Shown here one piece after another: positions 9,508-18,610 of a stretch of DNA of 64,000 nt. Origin of the DNA: an uncultured Alphaproteobacteria bacterium (GTDB lineage: Bacteria; Pseudomonadota; Alphaproteobacteria; VGEJ01); contig CAJWJK010000001.1 of the NCBI GenBank assembly GCA_913041535.1, forward strand, positions 186,001-250,000, given 5' to 3'. Made by a program: the position numbers and the translations under genes. The notes under the pieces are model-generated. The model worked only from the letters and a program-made list of their open reading frames with translations, searched no databases and was not told where the DNA came from. Every line of letters begins with the position of its first letter. Positions within the stretch are counted from its first letter, which is position 1.

Positions 9508-10320
9508 ATGAGACTAACTTTTGAACTAAGACGTTTCTTACTCTGGTGTGGGCTAATCGCGGTGATGGCATTCACCGGATGTGCGACGCCGCCTAACGAT
9601 CCAGATGCCAGAGCCGAGTTCATTGCAACTAATGACCCTATGGAACCGTTAAATCGGGCAATATTCTCATTTAATATGGCGTTGGATCGCACAGTTCTAC
9701 GTCCTATTGCCGAAGGGTACCGTTGGACTATTCCTGAACCTGGGCGAATTGCTGTTACCAATGTACTTAGAAACGCTGAATTGCCGGTAACTATGGTTAA
9801 TCAGGTCCTTCAGGGTGAGGTTAATGATCTCGGCATTACGGCTACGCGGTTTATAATGAACACCACATTGGGCATTGGAGGTCTTCTTGATCCTGCCACG
9901 GTAACCGGCTTACCCAGAAAGGAAGAGGATTTTGGTCAGACTCTAGCAGTTTGGGGGCTTGACTCCGGTCCATACTTGATGTTGCCGATAATTGGGCCAT
10001 CCTCGCCACGCGATGGTGTCGGCGTAATTGTGGATCGATTCTTTGATCCACTGGAGTACTTATTTGATAACACTGGAAACGAGTGGGTCTCGTACGCGCG
10101 CTTTGGAGTTCGGGCAGTTGATTCGCGATCACGAAACATTGAGACACTGGATGAGATTGAGAGTGGTTCAATTGATTTCTACGCGACAATACGTAGCTTA
10201 TATCGCCAGAGACGGATGGATGAAATCCGTAATGGTGAACCGCAAGATATGTCCATGGTGCCGGATATTATCTTCCAAGAAGACGATGGTGCAGAAGACT
10301 ACTCCAGTGTACCTGAGTAG
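9508..10320 (+). CDS. mlaA: MlaA (VacJ) outer-membrane lipoprotein
   Basis: Outer-membrane lipoprotein of the Mla pathway, which removes mislocalised phospholipid from the outer leaflet. The start is taken at ATG 9508 because it gives a classic lipoprotein signal peptide: basic MRLTFELRR, a hydrophobic core, then FTGC with the lipid-bearing Cys at residue 25. An upstream frame to 9400 would place about 36 residues before it. The mature part carries family signatures NDPMEPLNRAIFSFN, a VTNVLRN segment, a TRFIMNTTLGIGGLLDPA helix and EDFGQTLAVWGLDSGPYLMLP. mlaC follows 8 bases downstream, so the two form an operon. The mlaFEDB genes are not in the window. Confidence 0.94.
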   Translation: MRLTFELRRFLLWCGLIAVMAFTGCATPPNDPDARAEFIATNDPMEPLNRAIFSFNMALDRTVLRPIAEGYRWTIPEPGRIAVTNVLRNAELPVTMVNQVLQGEVNDLGITATRFIMNTTLGIGGLLDPATVTGLPRKEEDFGQTLAVWGLDSGPYLMLPIIGPSSPRDGVGVIVDRFFDPLEYLFDNTGNEWVSYARFGVRAVDSRSRNIETLDEIESGSIDFYATIRSLYRQRRMDEIRNGEPQDMSMVPDIIFQEDDGAEDYSSVPE

Positions 10321-10328
10321 GGCTATCC

Positions 10329-10949
10329 ATGGCAGGTATTAGCTTAAGGGTGATCCTGTCGAGTTTATGCGTTCTCATTTGTTTGGCAGCTGGAGCAAAC
10401 TCTGCTGCTATTGATGGCGATAAAGTTGGTGCTGTTGACTTCGTCACCATATTGGGTGATCGAACCGTAAGCATGCTATCTGATACTTCGCTAAACCGTC
10501 ACGAAAGGGAGGCGGAATTTCGCCGTCTGCTCAACGAGGGTTTTGATCTTGATACTATAGCGCGCTTTGCCCTTGGTCGATACTGGCGTCGGGCTACAGA
10601 CGCCGAGAGAAGTGAATATCGAAAACTATTTGAAGAGTTAATTGTTAGCAGTTATGCAGCTCGGCTGGGTCGCTACGGGGGCGAGACGTTTTCTGTGTTA
10701 GAAGCCTTCTCCGAGCCTAACGGAGGGGCCTTAGTACGTACACATATTCTTGATCCAGACTTTCCTCCTGTTAGGGTTGACTGGCGTATTCGTGCGGTTG
10801 GTGAAAGCTATCGTATAGTTGATGTTATCCTTGAAGGCGTGAGCATGGCATTAACTCAGCGTGATGAATTTGCTGCTGTAATCCAGAAACACGGAGGTAG
10901 TATAGAAGGCCTGCTTAACGAGCTTCGCAGTAAGGTTGATAGTAATTAG
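10329..10949 (+). CDS. mlaC: MlaC periplasmic phospholipid-binding protein
   Basis: Periplasmic carrier that shuttles phospholipid between MlaA and the inner-membrane MlaFEDB complex (Ttg2D family). The 206-residue protein begins with a Sec signal peptide: short N-terminus, hydrophobic SLRVILSSLCVLICLAA, and probable cleavage after ANSA. The family segments FRRLLNEGFDLDTIARFALGRYWR (residues about 57-80), FEELIVSSYAARLG and VDVILEGVSMALTQRDEFA near the C-terminus are clear. ATG 10329 has AGGG upstream. It follows mlaA by 8 bases, and the next gene (mtnP) starts about 85 bases later, so the operon probably ends here. Confidence 0.93.
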   Translation: MAGISLRVILSSLCVLICLAAGANSAAIDGDKVGAVDFVTILGDRTVSMLSDTSLNRHEREAEFRRLLNEGFDLDTIARFALGRYWRRATDAERSEYRKLFEELIVSSYAARLGRYGGETFSVLEAFSEPNGGALVRTHILDPDFPPVRVDWRIRAVGESYRIVDVILEGVSMALTQRDEFAAVIQKHGGSIEGLLNELRSKVDSN

Positions 10950-11035
10950 TGTGAAAAAGGTAGGATAACCTTTATTGAGTCTTTGATCTTTGGCTGCAGA
11001 ATATTCTAAATAGGAGCCGAAAGGGTGCGGTGCCA

Positions 11036-11917
11036 ATGGCGAGTCAGACGGTCTTGGGCATTATCGGCGGAAGCGGCATATATGATTTTATCGCGTTATC
11101 CAATAAGCAATGGCGTCAGGTTGCAACTCCATTTGGTGCGGCGTCAGATGAGCTTTTATTCGGGGATCTAGACGGCCAAGCCGTAGTATTTCTGCCAAGA
11201 CATGGTCGAAATCATAATTTGGCACCACATGAAATTAACTATCGTGCAAATATTGATGCTCTTAAGCGGTCTGGTGTTACTGACCTAATATCGCTTAGTG
11301 CAGTTGGTTCATTCCGTGAGACAATATCTCCCGGGGAACTGGTTATAGTAGATCAATTTGTTGATCGGACATATTTGCGTGTGGGAAGTTTTTTCGGTAA
11401 CGGATTAGTGGCGCACGTATCAATGGCTAAACCAACCTGTACTCGGCTTGGTGATGTTCTTCAATTAGCTGCCCTTAATTGTAGTGTTCCGATAAATAGG
11501 GGCGGAACTTACGTTGTTGTGGAGGGCCCTCAGTTTTCTACGTTAGCTGAGTCGAACCTCTATCGTCTGTGGGGTATGTCTGTAATTGGGATGACTAATA
11601 TGCCTGAGGCAAAGCTCGCACGTGAAGCCGAGATCTGCTACGCCACTGTCGCGATGGTTACAGATTACGATTGTTGGCATCCGGATTATGGCGATGTTCG
11701 GGTTTCTGAGGTATTGAATATTCTGTCAGAGAGTGCTTCGAAGGTGAGTAAGGTTGTGACAGAGGCGGCTCCGATTCTAAATACAAGACCTGATGTATGC
11801 TCGTACGGTTGTGATCGGGCTTTAGATAGTGCTTTAGTTACGAGGATAGAGGCAGCTGATTCACAGACAGTCGCTGACTTGGATGCAGTTGCTAGAAGAG
11901 TTTTGCGCCAAGGTTGA
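11036..11917 (+). CDS. mtnP: S-methyl-5'-thioadenosine phosphorylase
   Basis: Phosphorolytic cleavage of methylthioadenosine (from polyamine synthesis) to adenine and methylthioribose-1-phosphate. About 293 residues, a normal length. Motifs are IIGGSGIYD at the N-terminus, the phosphate-site FLPRHGRNHNLAPHEINYRANI, the EGPQFSTLAES substrate loop, VIGMTNMPEAKLAREAEICYA and the active-site VTDYDCW. ATG 11036 is preferred; GTG 11030 is two codons upstream and also possible. The adenine produced is the substrate of Apt, whose gene begins 10 bases downstream, so the pair forms a salvage unit. Confidence 0.95.
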   Translation: MASQTVLGIIGGSGIYDFIALSNKQWRQVATPFGAASDELLFGDLDGQAVVFLPRHGRNHNLAPHEINYRANIDALKRSGVTDLISLSAVGSFRETISPGELVIVDQFVDRTYLRVGSFFGNGLVAHVSMAKPTCTRLGDVLQLAALNCSVPINRGGTYVVVEGPQFSTLAESNLYRLWGMSVIGMTNMPEAKLAREAEICYATVAMVTDYDCWHPDYGDVRVSEVLNILSESASKVSKVVTEAAPILNTRPDVCSYGCDRALDSALVTRIEAADSQTVADLDAVARRVLRQG

Positions 11918-11927
11918 CTAGTGTCGA

Positions 11928-12446
11928 ATGTCAATTAGATGTAGAATTAGGGCAGTTCCTGACTATCCGCGTGCCGGAGTAGTGTTTCGTGACATTTCCC
12001 CGCTCTTACTTGATCCTCTTGGATTTAGTCTGACTGTAAAAAAGCTGGCCACACCCTATGTTGAGCATCATATTGATAAGGTTGCAGGAATTGAATCACG
12101 AGGTTTTATACTGGGTGGGGCTGTTGCTTTGCACCTCGGGTGTGGGTTTATACCTTTAAGGAAAGAAGGAAAGTTGCCGTTAGATACTTATGGGAAGAAC
12201 TATGAACTTGAGTACGGTAACGATCGCTTAGAGATGCATAAGGACGCCGTAGTGAAAGGTGACCGAGTCCTCCTAATTGATGATCTAATTGCAACGGGTG
12301 GTACAGCTGGCGCTGCAGCTCAGATACTCACCAGGGCTGGGGCCCATATTTCTGGTGCTTCCTTTGTTGTAGAGTTGCCTGAGCTTGGAGGACGAAAAAT
12401 TTTAGAGACGTTAAACCACAAAGTCATTTCACTCTGTGTTTTTTGA
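11928..12446 (+). CDS. apt: adenine phosphoribosyltransferase
   Basis: Converts adenine and PRPP to AMP. At 172 residues this is the standard type I PRTase length. The hallmarks are PDYPRAGVVFRDISPLL at the N-terminus, GIESRGFILGG, the flexible-loop region LRKEGKLPLDT and the PRPP-binding signature VLLIDDLIATGGTA near residues 120-133. It lies 10 bases after mtnP on the same strand, which matches its role in recycling the adenine released there. It converges with the dienelactone hydrolase gene 80 bases further on. Confidence 0.96.
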   Translation: MSIRCRIRAVPDYPRAGVVFRDISPLLLDPLGFSLTVKKLATPYVEHHIDKVAGIESRGFILGGAVALHLGCGFIPLRKEGKLPLDTYGKNYELEYGNDRLEMHKDAVVKGDRVLLIDDLIATGGTAGAAAQILTRAGAHISGASFVVELPELGGRKILETLNHKVISLCVF

Positions 12447-12526
12447 TTGTTTTAGACGGTGTCTGACGCTGACTTAAATTATCTAGAATTGTTTATCCTC
12501 AGACATGGGACGCGTTAGTATCAATT

Positions 12527-13198
12527 TTACTTAATGTGGGCTGCAAATAGGGCTAGACTGCGTTGGCGAGCAAGATTACGTGCTGTTTCGTCAAAGGACT
12601 GACGCTCCTCGCATTCGAAACCATGATCGGCACCTTCATACACGTGTACATCGACAGTTGGGTGAGCTGCTCTAATCATGTCAACATCGTTAAGTGGAAT
12701 AAAAGGATCATTTTCACCAAAGTGCAATACGATAGGGCATGCAGGGTTTTCGTCATTAAACATTGAAATCTGTGCTCCATAATAGCTTGATGCACAGCAC
12801 ACTCCCTCTATACGACAAGCCGCTAGCCATACTATAGACCCCCCCCAGCAGTAACCAATTATGCCGACAGACCCCTCTACACTGAGGTAGTTGATGGCGG
12901 CACGAGCATCTATCATCATATCATCCCATGAAATACGCGCGCGAAGATCACGTCCTTGTTCCATTGTTTCGGCAGTGTATTTGAGCTCTACATTGCGTTC
13001 GACACGATCGAACATGGCAGGTGCAAGTGCGGTGTAACCATCTGCAGCAAAACGGTCGCACACATTGCGAATATGTTGATTAACGCCAAAAATTTCTTGA
13101 AACACCACTAGACGTCCCTTTGCCTTTCCAATAGGTCGTGACAAATATGCGGATAGCTTGTGCCCATCTGCTGCCGTAAGATCTATATACTCGCCCAT
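12527..13198 (-). CDS. dienelactone hydrolase family protein
   Basis: Alpha/beta-hydrolase of the dienelactone hydrolase (carboxymethylenebutenolidase) family, about 223 residues. The Cys-Asp-His triad is visible as the nucleophile elbow GYCWGG (Cys near residue 118), an Asp in GENDPFIP and a His in GADHGFE. The N-terminal strand VVFQEIFGVNQHIR is typical. ATG 13198 is chosen because GGAG lies immediately upstream at the right spacing; a TTG four codons earlier would sit on that ribosome site. The nucleophile-elbow codons contain an uninterrupted run of eight G (plus-strand C run 12839-12846). The substrate is unknown; no other aromatic-degradation genes are adjacent. Confidence 0.9.
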   Translation of the reverse strand: MGEYIDLTAADGHKLSAYLSRPIGKAKGRLVVFQEIFGVNQHIRNVCDRFAADGYTALAPAMFDRVERNVELKYTAETMEQGRDLRARISWDDMMIDARAAINYLSVEGSVGIIGYCWGGSIVWLAACRIEGVCCASSYYGAQISMFNDENPACPIVLHFGENDPFIPLNDVDMIRAAHPTVDVHVYEGADHGFECEERQSFDETARNLARQRSLALFAAHIK

Positions 13199-13349
13199 CA
13201 ATATCTCCAAAGATTATGTCGCATATAAGTAGAACCGTAAATTTAGAGTAGTTTTCGAGTTCGCTCCAATTCACTTTAGCATCTAAATATTGGTTTCCAA
13301 ATCCAACCAATGAGTGCGAGTGGCTGACTATCACGCACGTATCATTCAT

Positions 13350-13997
13350 CTATGGTGATTTCTGGGGGTAGTGTAGTTTGTTGGTGCACGGTGCAACGGT
13401 ATTTGTCTGCTCAGGGTGCGCAGGCGGATCGGAATTTTGTAACAGTGCGATCTTATTCATGAAGCCTGAGTCATTATTGGAGATTAGCAGAGGCGTAGCC
13501 TCGGCAATCGCCAATAGCAGTGCATCGATTGATTTCCGATCAGGTTTTGGAAAGTCCCGAAGAACGTACCGTATAACATTCTCGCTATTGCCGGGATGGT
13601 CAACTCCAATACGAACCCGTCGATAACTTGTACTAATGTGTCGGTCTATATCGCGTAGTCCATTGTGACCAGCATTGCCGCCACCGCGTTTTACACGAAT
13701 CCTAGCTAATTTTAGATCGAGTTCATCGTGAAACACGATTAGATCTGACACTGACAACCCATAGTAGCTAAGAGCTTGCTGCACTGAGAGACCGGAAGCA
13801 TTCATTGAGGTTAGTGGTTTGAGGGCAATGATTGGGACATCATCAATGATTCCTCGAGTAGTAGTGCCGCTGAAACGTTTCCGAGGTTTCGTGAACGAGT
13901 GGCGCTCGGCGATGGCGTCTAAAGCCATGAAACCCACATTATGCCGATTATTGGCATGCTCCTTACCAGGATTTCCCAGTCCAACTAGGAGCAACAT
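13350..13997 (-). CDS. pth: peptidyl-tRNA hydrolase
   Basis: Hydrolyses peptidyl-tRNA released during abortive translation. The 215-residue protein has the expected active-site elements: GLGNPG at the N-terminus, catalytic His in NRHNVGF (residue about 19), Asn in KPLTSMNASG, Asp in VFHDELDL and the GGGNAGHNGLRDI loop. The C-terminal tail after residue 190 is extended and polar, variable in the family. It follows rplY by 7 bases on the minus strand, a common alphaproteobacterial order (prs-rplY-pth). The usual downstream ychF gene is absent here; a dienelactone hydrolase gene follows instead. Confidence 0.95.
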   Translation of the reverse strand: MLLLVGLGNPGKEHANNRHNVGFMALDAIAERHSFTKPRKRFSGTTTRGIIDDVPIIALKPLTSMNASGLSVQQALSYYGLSVSDLIVFHDELDLKLARIRVKRGGGNAGHNGLRDIDRHISTSYRRVRIGVDHPGNSENVIRYVLRDFPKPDRKSIDALLLAIAEATPLLISNNDSGFMNKIALLQNSDPPAHPEQTNTVAPCTNKLHYPQKSP

Positions 13998-14004
13998 GGG
14001 TAAA

Positions 14005-14676
14005 TCATTCCTCGCTAGGTTCTGTTTCCTCGCCCGTTTCTGCTGAATCCTCCCCTTCTATCAGTTCACCTTCTTCATCTTCATCAGGCTCTTCCTCAAC
14101 TTCCTCTACGATGGTTGGGGCCGCTATGGTAGCAATTGTAAAGTCTCGATCCGTGATGGTGGGCGCAACGTCATCGGGAAGGGAAATTTGGCTTACTCGG
14201 ATAGAGTCTCCTATCTCAATTCCTTCTAGATCAACCGTTATCACTTCTGGGATCGAGTCAGCGCGACAGCGCACTTCTATCTGGTGCCGAACTATGTTGA
14301 TTACCCCCCCGCTTTTGAGTCCAGGGCAATCGTCTTCGTTTATAAATGTGGTAGGGACCAGTATGGTTACCTCGGCATCTGCCCCAAGACGCAAAAAATC
14401 AACGTGTAAAGGTATTTCAGAAACGGGGTCTAGTTGGACTTCACGCGGCAGCACTCTATGGCGTTTTCCGGCCACCTCTAGGTCATAAAGCCTGTTGGTG
14501 AAGCCCCCAGAGCTTATTGCTTGTCTGAGATCTGCCAAGCTTACGCTTACCATGACTGGATGGTCTTCGCCTCCGTAAACTATGCCAGGAACCCTTCCTG
14601 TTAGTCGAGCTTGGCGCAGCTCTCCTCGACTACTGTGATTTCTAATCTCCGCGGTAAATTTTGTTGTTTCCGGCAT
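14005..14676 (-). CDS. rplY: 50S ribosomal protein L25/general stress protein Ctc
   Basis: Large-subunit protein that binds 5S rRNA, in the longer Ctc form with an additional C-terminal domain (223 residues). The N-terminal L25 domain runs to about residue 95, with ARLTGRVPGIVYGG and LPREVQLDPVSEIPLHVDFLRL. The second domain contains GGVINIVRHQIEVRC and IEIGDSIRVSQISLP. The last ~40 residues are a strongly acidic Glu/Asp tail, typical for alphaproteobacterial members. ATG 14676 has AAGGA nearby upstream. It lies between prs and pth on the minus strand and is probably cotranscribed with pth. Confidence 0.95.
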   Translation of the reverse strand: MPETTKFTAEIRNHSSRGELRQARLTGRVPGIVYGGEDHPVMVSVSLADLRQAISSGGFTNRLYDLEVAGKRHRVLPREVQLDPVSEIPLHVDFLRLGADAEVTILVPTTFINEDDCPGLKSGGVINIVRHQIEVRCRADSIPEVITVDLEGIEIGDSIRVSQISLPDDVAPTITDRDFTIATIAAPTIVEEVEEEPDEDEEGELIEGEDSAETGEETEPSEE

Positions 14677-14722
14677 GTGATAATCCTTATAAGGAGTAAT
14701 TATCCTAGAAAACTTCTAAAGA

Positions 14723-15655
14723 TTAATCAAAAAGGCTAGATACTGATTGCTCCGAGCTAATGCGTCTTATGGCTTCGCCAATTAGAGGAGCTATAGAAAT
14801 ACATCTGACTTTTGGCGTTATGCGGACGGCTTCGGTTGGGAGGATTGAATCGGTAATCACCAGTTCTTCTAGCGCGGAATTTCCTACCTTTGCGACGGCA
14901 CCTCCGGATAGCACCCCGTGTGTAACGTACGCAGCCACGGTTTTGGCTCCCGCTTCAGCTAAAGCGGTTGCAGCGTTACAAAGAGTGCCTGCCGAGTCAA
15001 CAATATCGTCAACTAAAATGCAGTGTCGGCCAGATACCTCACCAATGATGTTCATTACCTCTGAGACCCCAGCTTGTTCTCGGCGTTTGTCAATAATGGC
15101 GAGTCCTGCATCGAGCCTTCGGGCCGTGGCTCGTGCTCGTACCACTCCTCCAACATCAGGTGATACGATTAGAAGTTTTTCATTCCCGTAACGTTCGAGA
15201 ATATCCTTAATAATTACTGGGGCCCCAAAAAGGTTGTCTGTTGGGATATCAAAGAATCCTTGAATCTGTCCAGCATGAAGATCAAGAGTTAAAACCCTGT
15301 CAGCGCCTGCGGTTGTTATGAGGTTAGCAACAAGTTTTGCGGAAATAGGTGTTCGTGGGCCTGGTTTTCGGTCCTGACGTGCGTAGCCAAAGTAAGGGAG
15401 CACTGCCGTTATTCGACGAGCGGAAGCTCTTCGTAGCGCATCAATGGAAACCAATAACTCCATCAGATTATCATTTGCTGGGTAAGAAATTGGTTGTATT
15501 ACAAATACGTCTTCTCCTCGGACGTTCTCCAGTATTTCAACAAATACCTCCATATCGGCAAATCGACGAATACTCGCATTTGTCATCGGCGCGGAGAGGC
15601 CTGCTGCAATCGCCTCTGCAAGCGGCCGGTTGGCGTTACCGGCGACTAACTTCAT
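14723..15655 (-). CDS. prs: ribose-phosphate pyrophosphokinase
   Basis: Makes PRPP from ribose-5-phosphate and ATP for nucleotide, His, Trp and NAD synthesis. About 310 residues from ATG 15655 ([16 protein letters not shown]), which has AAGG at 5-base spacing; a GTG four codons earlier is less likely. Motifs are [29 protein letters not shown], the metal-site [23 protein letters not shown] and the PRPP-binding loop [14 protein letters not shown] near residues 213-226. PRPP is used by apt and pncB elsewhere in the window. It heads the prs-rplY-pth run. Confidence 0.97.
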   Translation of the reverse strand: MKLVAGNANRPLAEAIAAGLSAPMTNASIRRFADMEVFVEILENVRGEDVFVIQPISYPANDNLMELLVSIDALRRASARRITAVLPYFGYARQDRKPGPRTPISAKLVANLITTAGADRVLTLDLHAGQIQGFFDIPTDNLFGAPVIIKDILERYGNEKLLIVSPDVGGVVRARATARRLDAGLAIIDKRREQAGVSEVMNIIGEVSGRHCILVDDIVDSAGTLCNAATALAEAGAKTVAAYVTHGVLSGGAVAKVGNSALEELVITDSILPTEAVRITPKVRCISIAPLIGEAIRRISSEQSVSSLFD

Positions 15656-15827
15656 GGGAACCTTCACATTTCCTGACTTGTCAACGGTACGGTTAACCCC
15701 GTTGCGGGCAGAACTTATCAGTGGTGGGGCTCACTGTAAACGGTATGATTTTTTACATAAAAATGCACGTTGAAAGGAGGCCAAGAAAGAGAAATGACAA
15801 GAAGATAAAAAGGTAAGGCATCAGGCA

Positions 15828-16595
15828 CTAAACCAGTGCAATGGCTGATAGTGCTCGCCCATAATCTTTTTCACCATTACGAAGAGCGCGTCGGTAGCTA
15901 AAAAAAGTGTCGGAGTTTAAAAAAGTGTCCATGTTAATGCTTGAGGTGTTGTAGACGCCCGCATCCAGGAGTTGTCGCTCAACAAAGCTTCGTAGGTCAA
16001 ACGTTATTTGGTTTGCGTCGTTTGCTTTATGAAAAAAACAGCTATTAGCGGGATTATTGGCAAGAAACGGCAGAGGAAACTCCATGTCTACAAGGTAGGA
16101 TTCTGAACCAATACATGGACCAACTACTGCGAAGATCTGCTCAGTGTGGGCGCCCAGTTGAGTCATGGCGTTAACGATTGAGGCAACTATACCGGCAAGC
16201 GCTCCGCGCCAGCCCGCATGGGCAGCACCAATTATCCCGGATCGTGTATCGGCTAGAAGAATTGTCGCACAATCAGCGCTCAGCACACCAAGTGTGATGC
16301 CTGGTTGATTAGTCACCATTGCATCTGCCACCGGTGATGTTTCACGTGGCCATGGTCTGTCTACTACAACAACCTTTGTTCCATGTTCTTGAGCCGCAGT
16401 ACAGAGGGAGTCTGGCTCCATCCCGAGAGCTGCGGCAGCCCGAGCCCTGTTTGCCTCGACATTTACGGGCTTATCGTGTGAACCGAGACCACAATTAAGT
16501 GAGGAGTATATGCCGCGGGAAACGCCACCACGTCGAGTGAAAAAGGCATGACGGATATTAGACATTTTTTCAAGTGATTCGGCATTTAGTATCAT
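15828..16595 (-). CDS. pgeF: PgeF/YfiH-LACC1 family peptidoglycan editing factor
   Basis: Multicopper-oxidase-fold protein of the YfiH (LACC1) family. E. coli PgeF keeps non-canonical amino acids out of peptidoglycan, and other members act as purine nucleosidases or phosphorylases. The 255-residue protein has the conserved metal-site residues: His in AAQEHGTKV, Cys in LSADCATI and His in AAHAGWRGALAG. The N-terminal segment HAFFTRRGGVSRGIYSSLN is a family signature. Its ATG 16595 overlaps the stop of the MidA-type gene as ATGA, so the two are translationally coupled. Confidence 0.92.
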   Translation of the reverse strand: MILNAESLEKMSNIRHAFFTRRGGVSRGIYSSLNCGLGSHDKPVNVEANRARAAAALGMEPDSLCTAAQEHGTKVVVVDRPWPRETSPVADAMVTNQPGITLGVLSADCATILLADTRSGIIGAAHAGWRGALAGIVASIVNAMTQLGAHTEQIFAVVGPCIGSESYLVDMEFPLPFLANNPANSCFFHKANDANQITFDLRSFVERQLLDAGVYNTSSINMDTFLNSDTFFSYRRALRNGEKDYGRALSAIALV

Positions 16596-17677
16596 AAGGC
16601 TTCAAAACCCGTGGGTGTTGGAGCATTTCGCGGAACTACACATAGAACTTTGAACAGACTGCCCATTTGTCCCGAGTCGGTCAAACGTTCAACGCCTTTT
16701 CTAATGTTGTTTGTCCGGCTGCTGTCTCGAGTTTTCTCTAGTACCCTTAAACGGTCACGAATACCTAGTCTATTCAAGAAAAGCCCTTGTTCAACTGGTC
16801 CATGTGCGTCGGCTCCAGCATTGGTTATTGAAAGAGCGAGTGCCTCAAAGTCGACATGAGCAGCTATGTCAGCTTCGCCGGGAGTTTCAAGGAGTGGGTG
16901 GCGTTGATGTTTCTGAACGGCCTGCAGTGTATCACGCGGTACCGAAGATGCAGCGCCATAATCTATGAATAGTGCAGCTCCGGACCATCGCTGAATTCTC
17001 GCTGCAATGTCTGCAGCTAAGGCCTTGCCTGGAAGGCAGATCTCTATGGTGCTATTTAATGGAGATTGGAGCAATTTGTTCGGGATAAGGCCCTCAGGAG
17101 GAATCGGTGGCGACAATACGTAGCAAAACTGTTCGCCTTTTGGGCTCAGCCCTATTAAACGCTCGTGCCAGCCTTCAGTAGACCGCTGAAATTGTCGGAT
17201 CGGAAGAGCATCAAATAGTTCATTTGCTACAACAATCAGAGGGCCCTCCGGTACATCTGAAAAACTTTCCTGCCACTTGGGTTTCTCACCTGATAAGGTC
17301 TTACTTTGTATGGCTCGGAGAGTTGGACTAATCTCTACCAGTTGAAGGTTAATGGAATCCCGAAATTCGGGCACCGAAGAAATAGCGCGAAGAGCATCAG
17401 CCATCAGCGTGCCGCGGCCAGGCCCGAGCTCAACCAAGTTAATGGGCTTTGGTGCTCCAAGTGTTTGCCACACTGTGGATGCCCACAGACCTATGAGCTC
17501 ACCGAATGTCTGACTAATCTCTGGTGCGGTTATAAAGTCAGAATCAGCTCCTATAGGATCACGGGTCATGTAATAGCCGTAGATCGGATGGCTGAGGGCC
17601 TCAGCCATGTATTGGCTAACCGTGATTGGACCTTGCGCTCGTATCAATCGCGCAAGTTCATGGCTCAATGCATTCAT
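16592..17677 (-). CDS. MidA/NDUFAF7 family methyltransferase
   Basis: SAM-dependent methyltransferase of the MidA/NDUFAF7 (DUF185) family. In mitochondria NDUFAF7 dimethylates an Arg of a complex I core subunit during assembly; the same role in alphaproteobacteria is inference. About 361 residues. Features are GPITVSQYMAEALSHPIYGYYMTRDPIG, the SAM motif LVELGPGRGTLMADALR near residue 83, VANELFDALPIRQF and ALFIDYGAA. ATG 17677 overlaps the lgt stop as ATGA. There is no Shine-Dalgarno sequence because the upstream bases are a C run at the lgt 3' end, so coupling to lgt translation is likely. It overlaps pgeF downstream in the same way. Confidence 0.92.
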   Translation of the reverse strand: MNALSHELARLIRAQGPITVSQYMAEALSHPIYGYYMTRDPIGADSDFITAPEISQTFGELIGLWASTVWQTLGAPKPINLVELGPGRGTLMADALRAISSVPEFRDSINLQLVEISPTLRAIQSKTLSGEKPKWQESFSDVPEGPLIVVANELFDALPIRQFQRSTEGWHERLIGLSPKGEQFCYVLSPPIPPEGLIPNKLLQSPLNSTIEICLPGKALAADIAARIQRWSGAALFIDYGAASSVPRDTLQAVQKHQRHPLLETPGEADIAAHVDFEALALSITNAGADAHGPVEQGLFLNRLGIRDRLRVLEKTRDSSRTNNIRKGVERLTDSGQMGSLFKVLCVVPRNAPTPTGFEAL

Positions 17678-18489
17678 TGGGTGGGGGGGGGCCAAGCCCG
17701 CACGATGACAAACACGCCGACTAGTAGAATTGGCACTGACAACAGTTGGCCCATGGTTGAGTTAGAAAAAAGAAAACCAATATGTGCATCCGGTTGGCGG
17801 AAAAATTCGCAAATAATTCTTGCGATAGCATACCCGCATAAAAAAGTTCCTGTAAGTATACCTGGTTGGCGTCGTAGACTCTGTCGGCGACTCATCCAGA
17901 ATAAAATTCCGAACAGCAGTAGGCCTTCAAGTGCTGCTTCATAAAGTTGGCTTGGGTGGCGCGCAACAGCACCTCCAGTTGGAAATATCATTGCCCAAGG
18001 CACATTCGTGGCTTGGCCATAAAGTTCGCCGTTGATGAAGTTAGCAATGCGTCCGAGAAACAGCCCTATAGGAGCGGCGCATGAAACAAAATCGGCTAGA
18101 GTAAAGAAAGAGATTTTGCGGGAGCGTGTAAAGATTAGTAGTGCCGTAAGCATGCCAAGAATACCCCCGTGGAAGGACATTCCACCTTGCCAAATAAACA
18201 ATATTTGATGGGGATGTATGAGGTAATAACCTGGGTGGTAGAATAGGGCCCATCCAATTCGACCCCCAATAATGATTCCTAGCATTGCCCAAACTAGAAA
18301 TTCATCGATGTCTTTCCGCCGAACACTACCCTTGTCACGATTGGCAAGTGCTATGATATATCGCCAACCTAATAATATGCCGGCTACGTAAGCAAGTGAA
18401 TACCACCTAATATCCACTGGCCCGATACTCAACAATACGGGATGGATGCTTGGATATGGGATCAGCGTTACAGTCTGCAGAAAGAGCAT
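17674..18489 (-). CDS. lgt: prolipoprotein diacylglyceryl transferase
   Basis: Inner-membrane enzyme that moves diacylglycerol from phosphatidylglycerol to the lipobox Cys of prolipoproteins, here presumably including MlaA. The 271-residue protein is polytopic. It has IRWYSLAYVAGILLGWR, the conserved QGGMSFHGGILG (catalytic His region), the Lgt signature GLFLGRIANFINGELYG near residues 140-156, and HPSQLYEAALEG. The C-terminus ends in a Pro stretch encoded by a run of nine C (plus-strand G run 17683-17691). The stop overlaps the next gene's start. It heads the lgt-midA-pgeF coupled operon. Confidence 0.96.
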   Translation of the reverse strand: MLFLQTVTLIPYPSIHPVLLSIGPVDIRWYSLAYVAGILLGWRYIIALANRDKGSVRRKDIDEFLVWAMLGIIIGGRIGWALFYHPGYYLIHPHQILFIWQGGMSFHGGILGMLTALLIFTRSRKISFFTLADFVSCAAPIGLFLGRIANFINGELYGQATNVPWAMIFPTGGAVARHPSQLYEAALEGLLLFGILFWMSRRQSLRRQPGILTGTFLCGYAIARIICEFFRQPDAHIGFLFSNSTMGQLLSVPILLVGVFVIVRAWPPPTQ

Positions 18490-18610
18490 GAGTTTGGGCC
18501 TAAAGTTGATCTATTCTTATAAGCGCCGTTTTCAGGGCTCGCAAGGAATCAGGAGCAGATTCTAATAAGGCGCACTTGAACCAACTGGTGATTTCCCTCA
18601 TAAAGGGCGT

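Noticed and set aside
15668-15712. TTGACA just upstream of prs on the minus strand
   Set aside because: It lies too close to the start codon for a -10 element at the right spacing, so it is not called a promoter.
17306-17944. A 212-codon plus-strand frame opposite lgt and midA
   Set aside because: Both minus-strand genes are clear family members with overlapping stop/start signals; this frame is antisense and shows no recognisable features.
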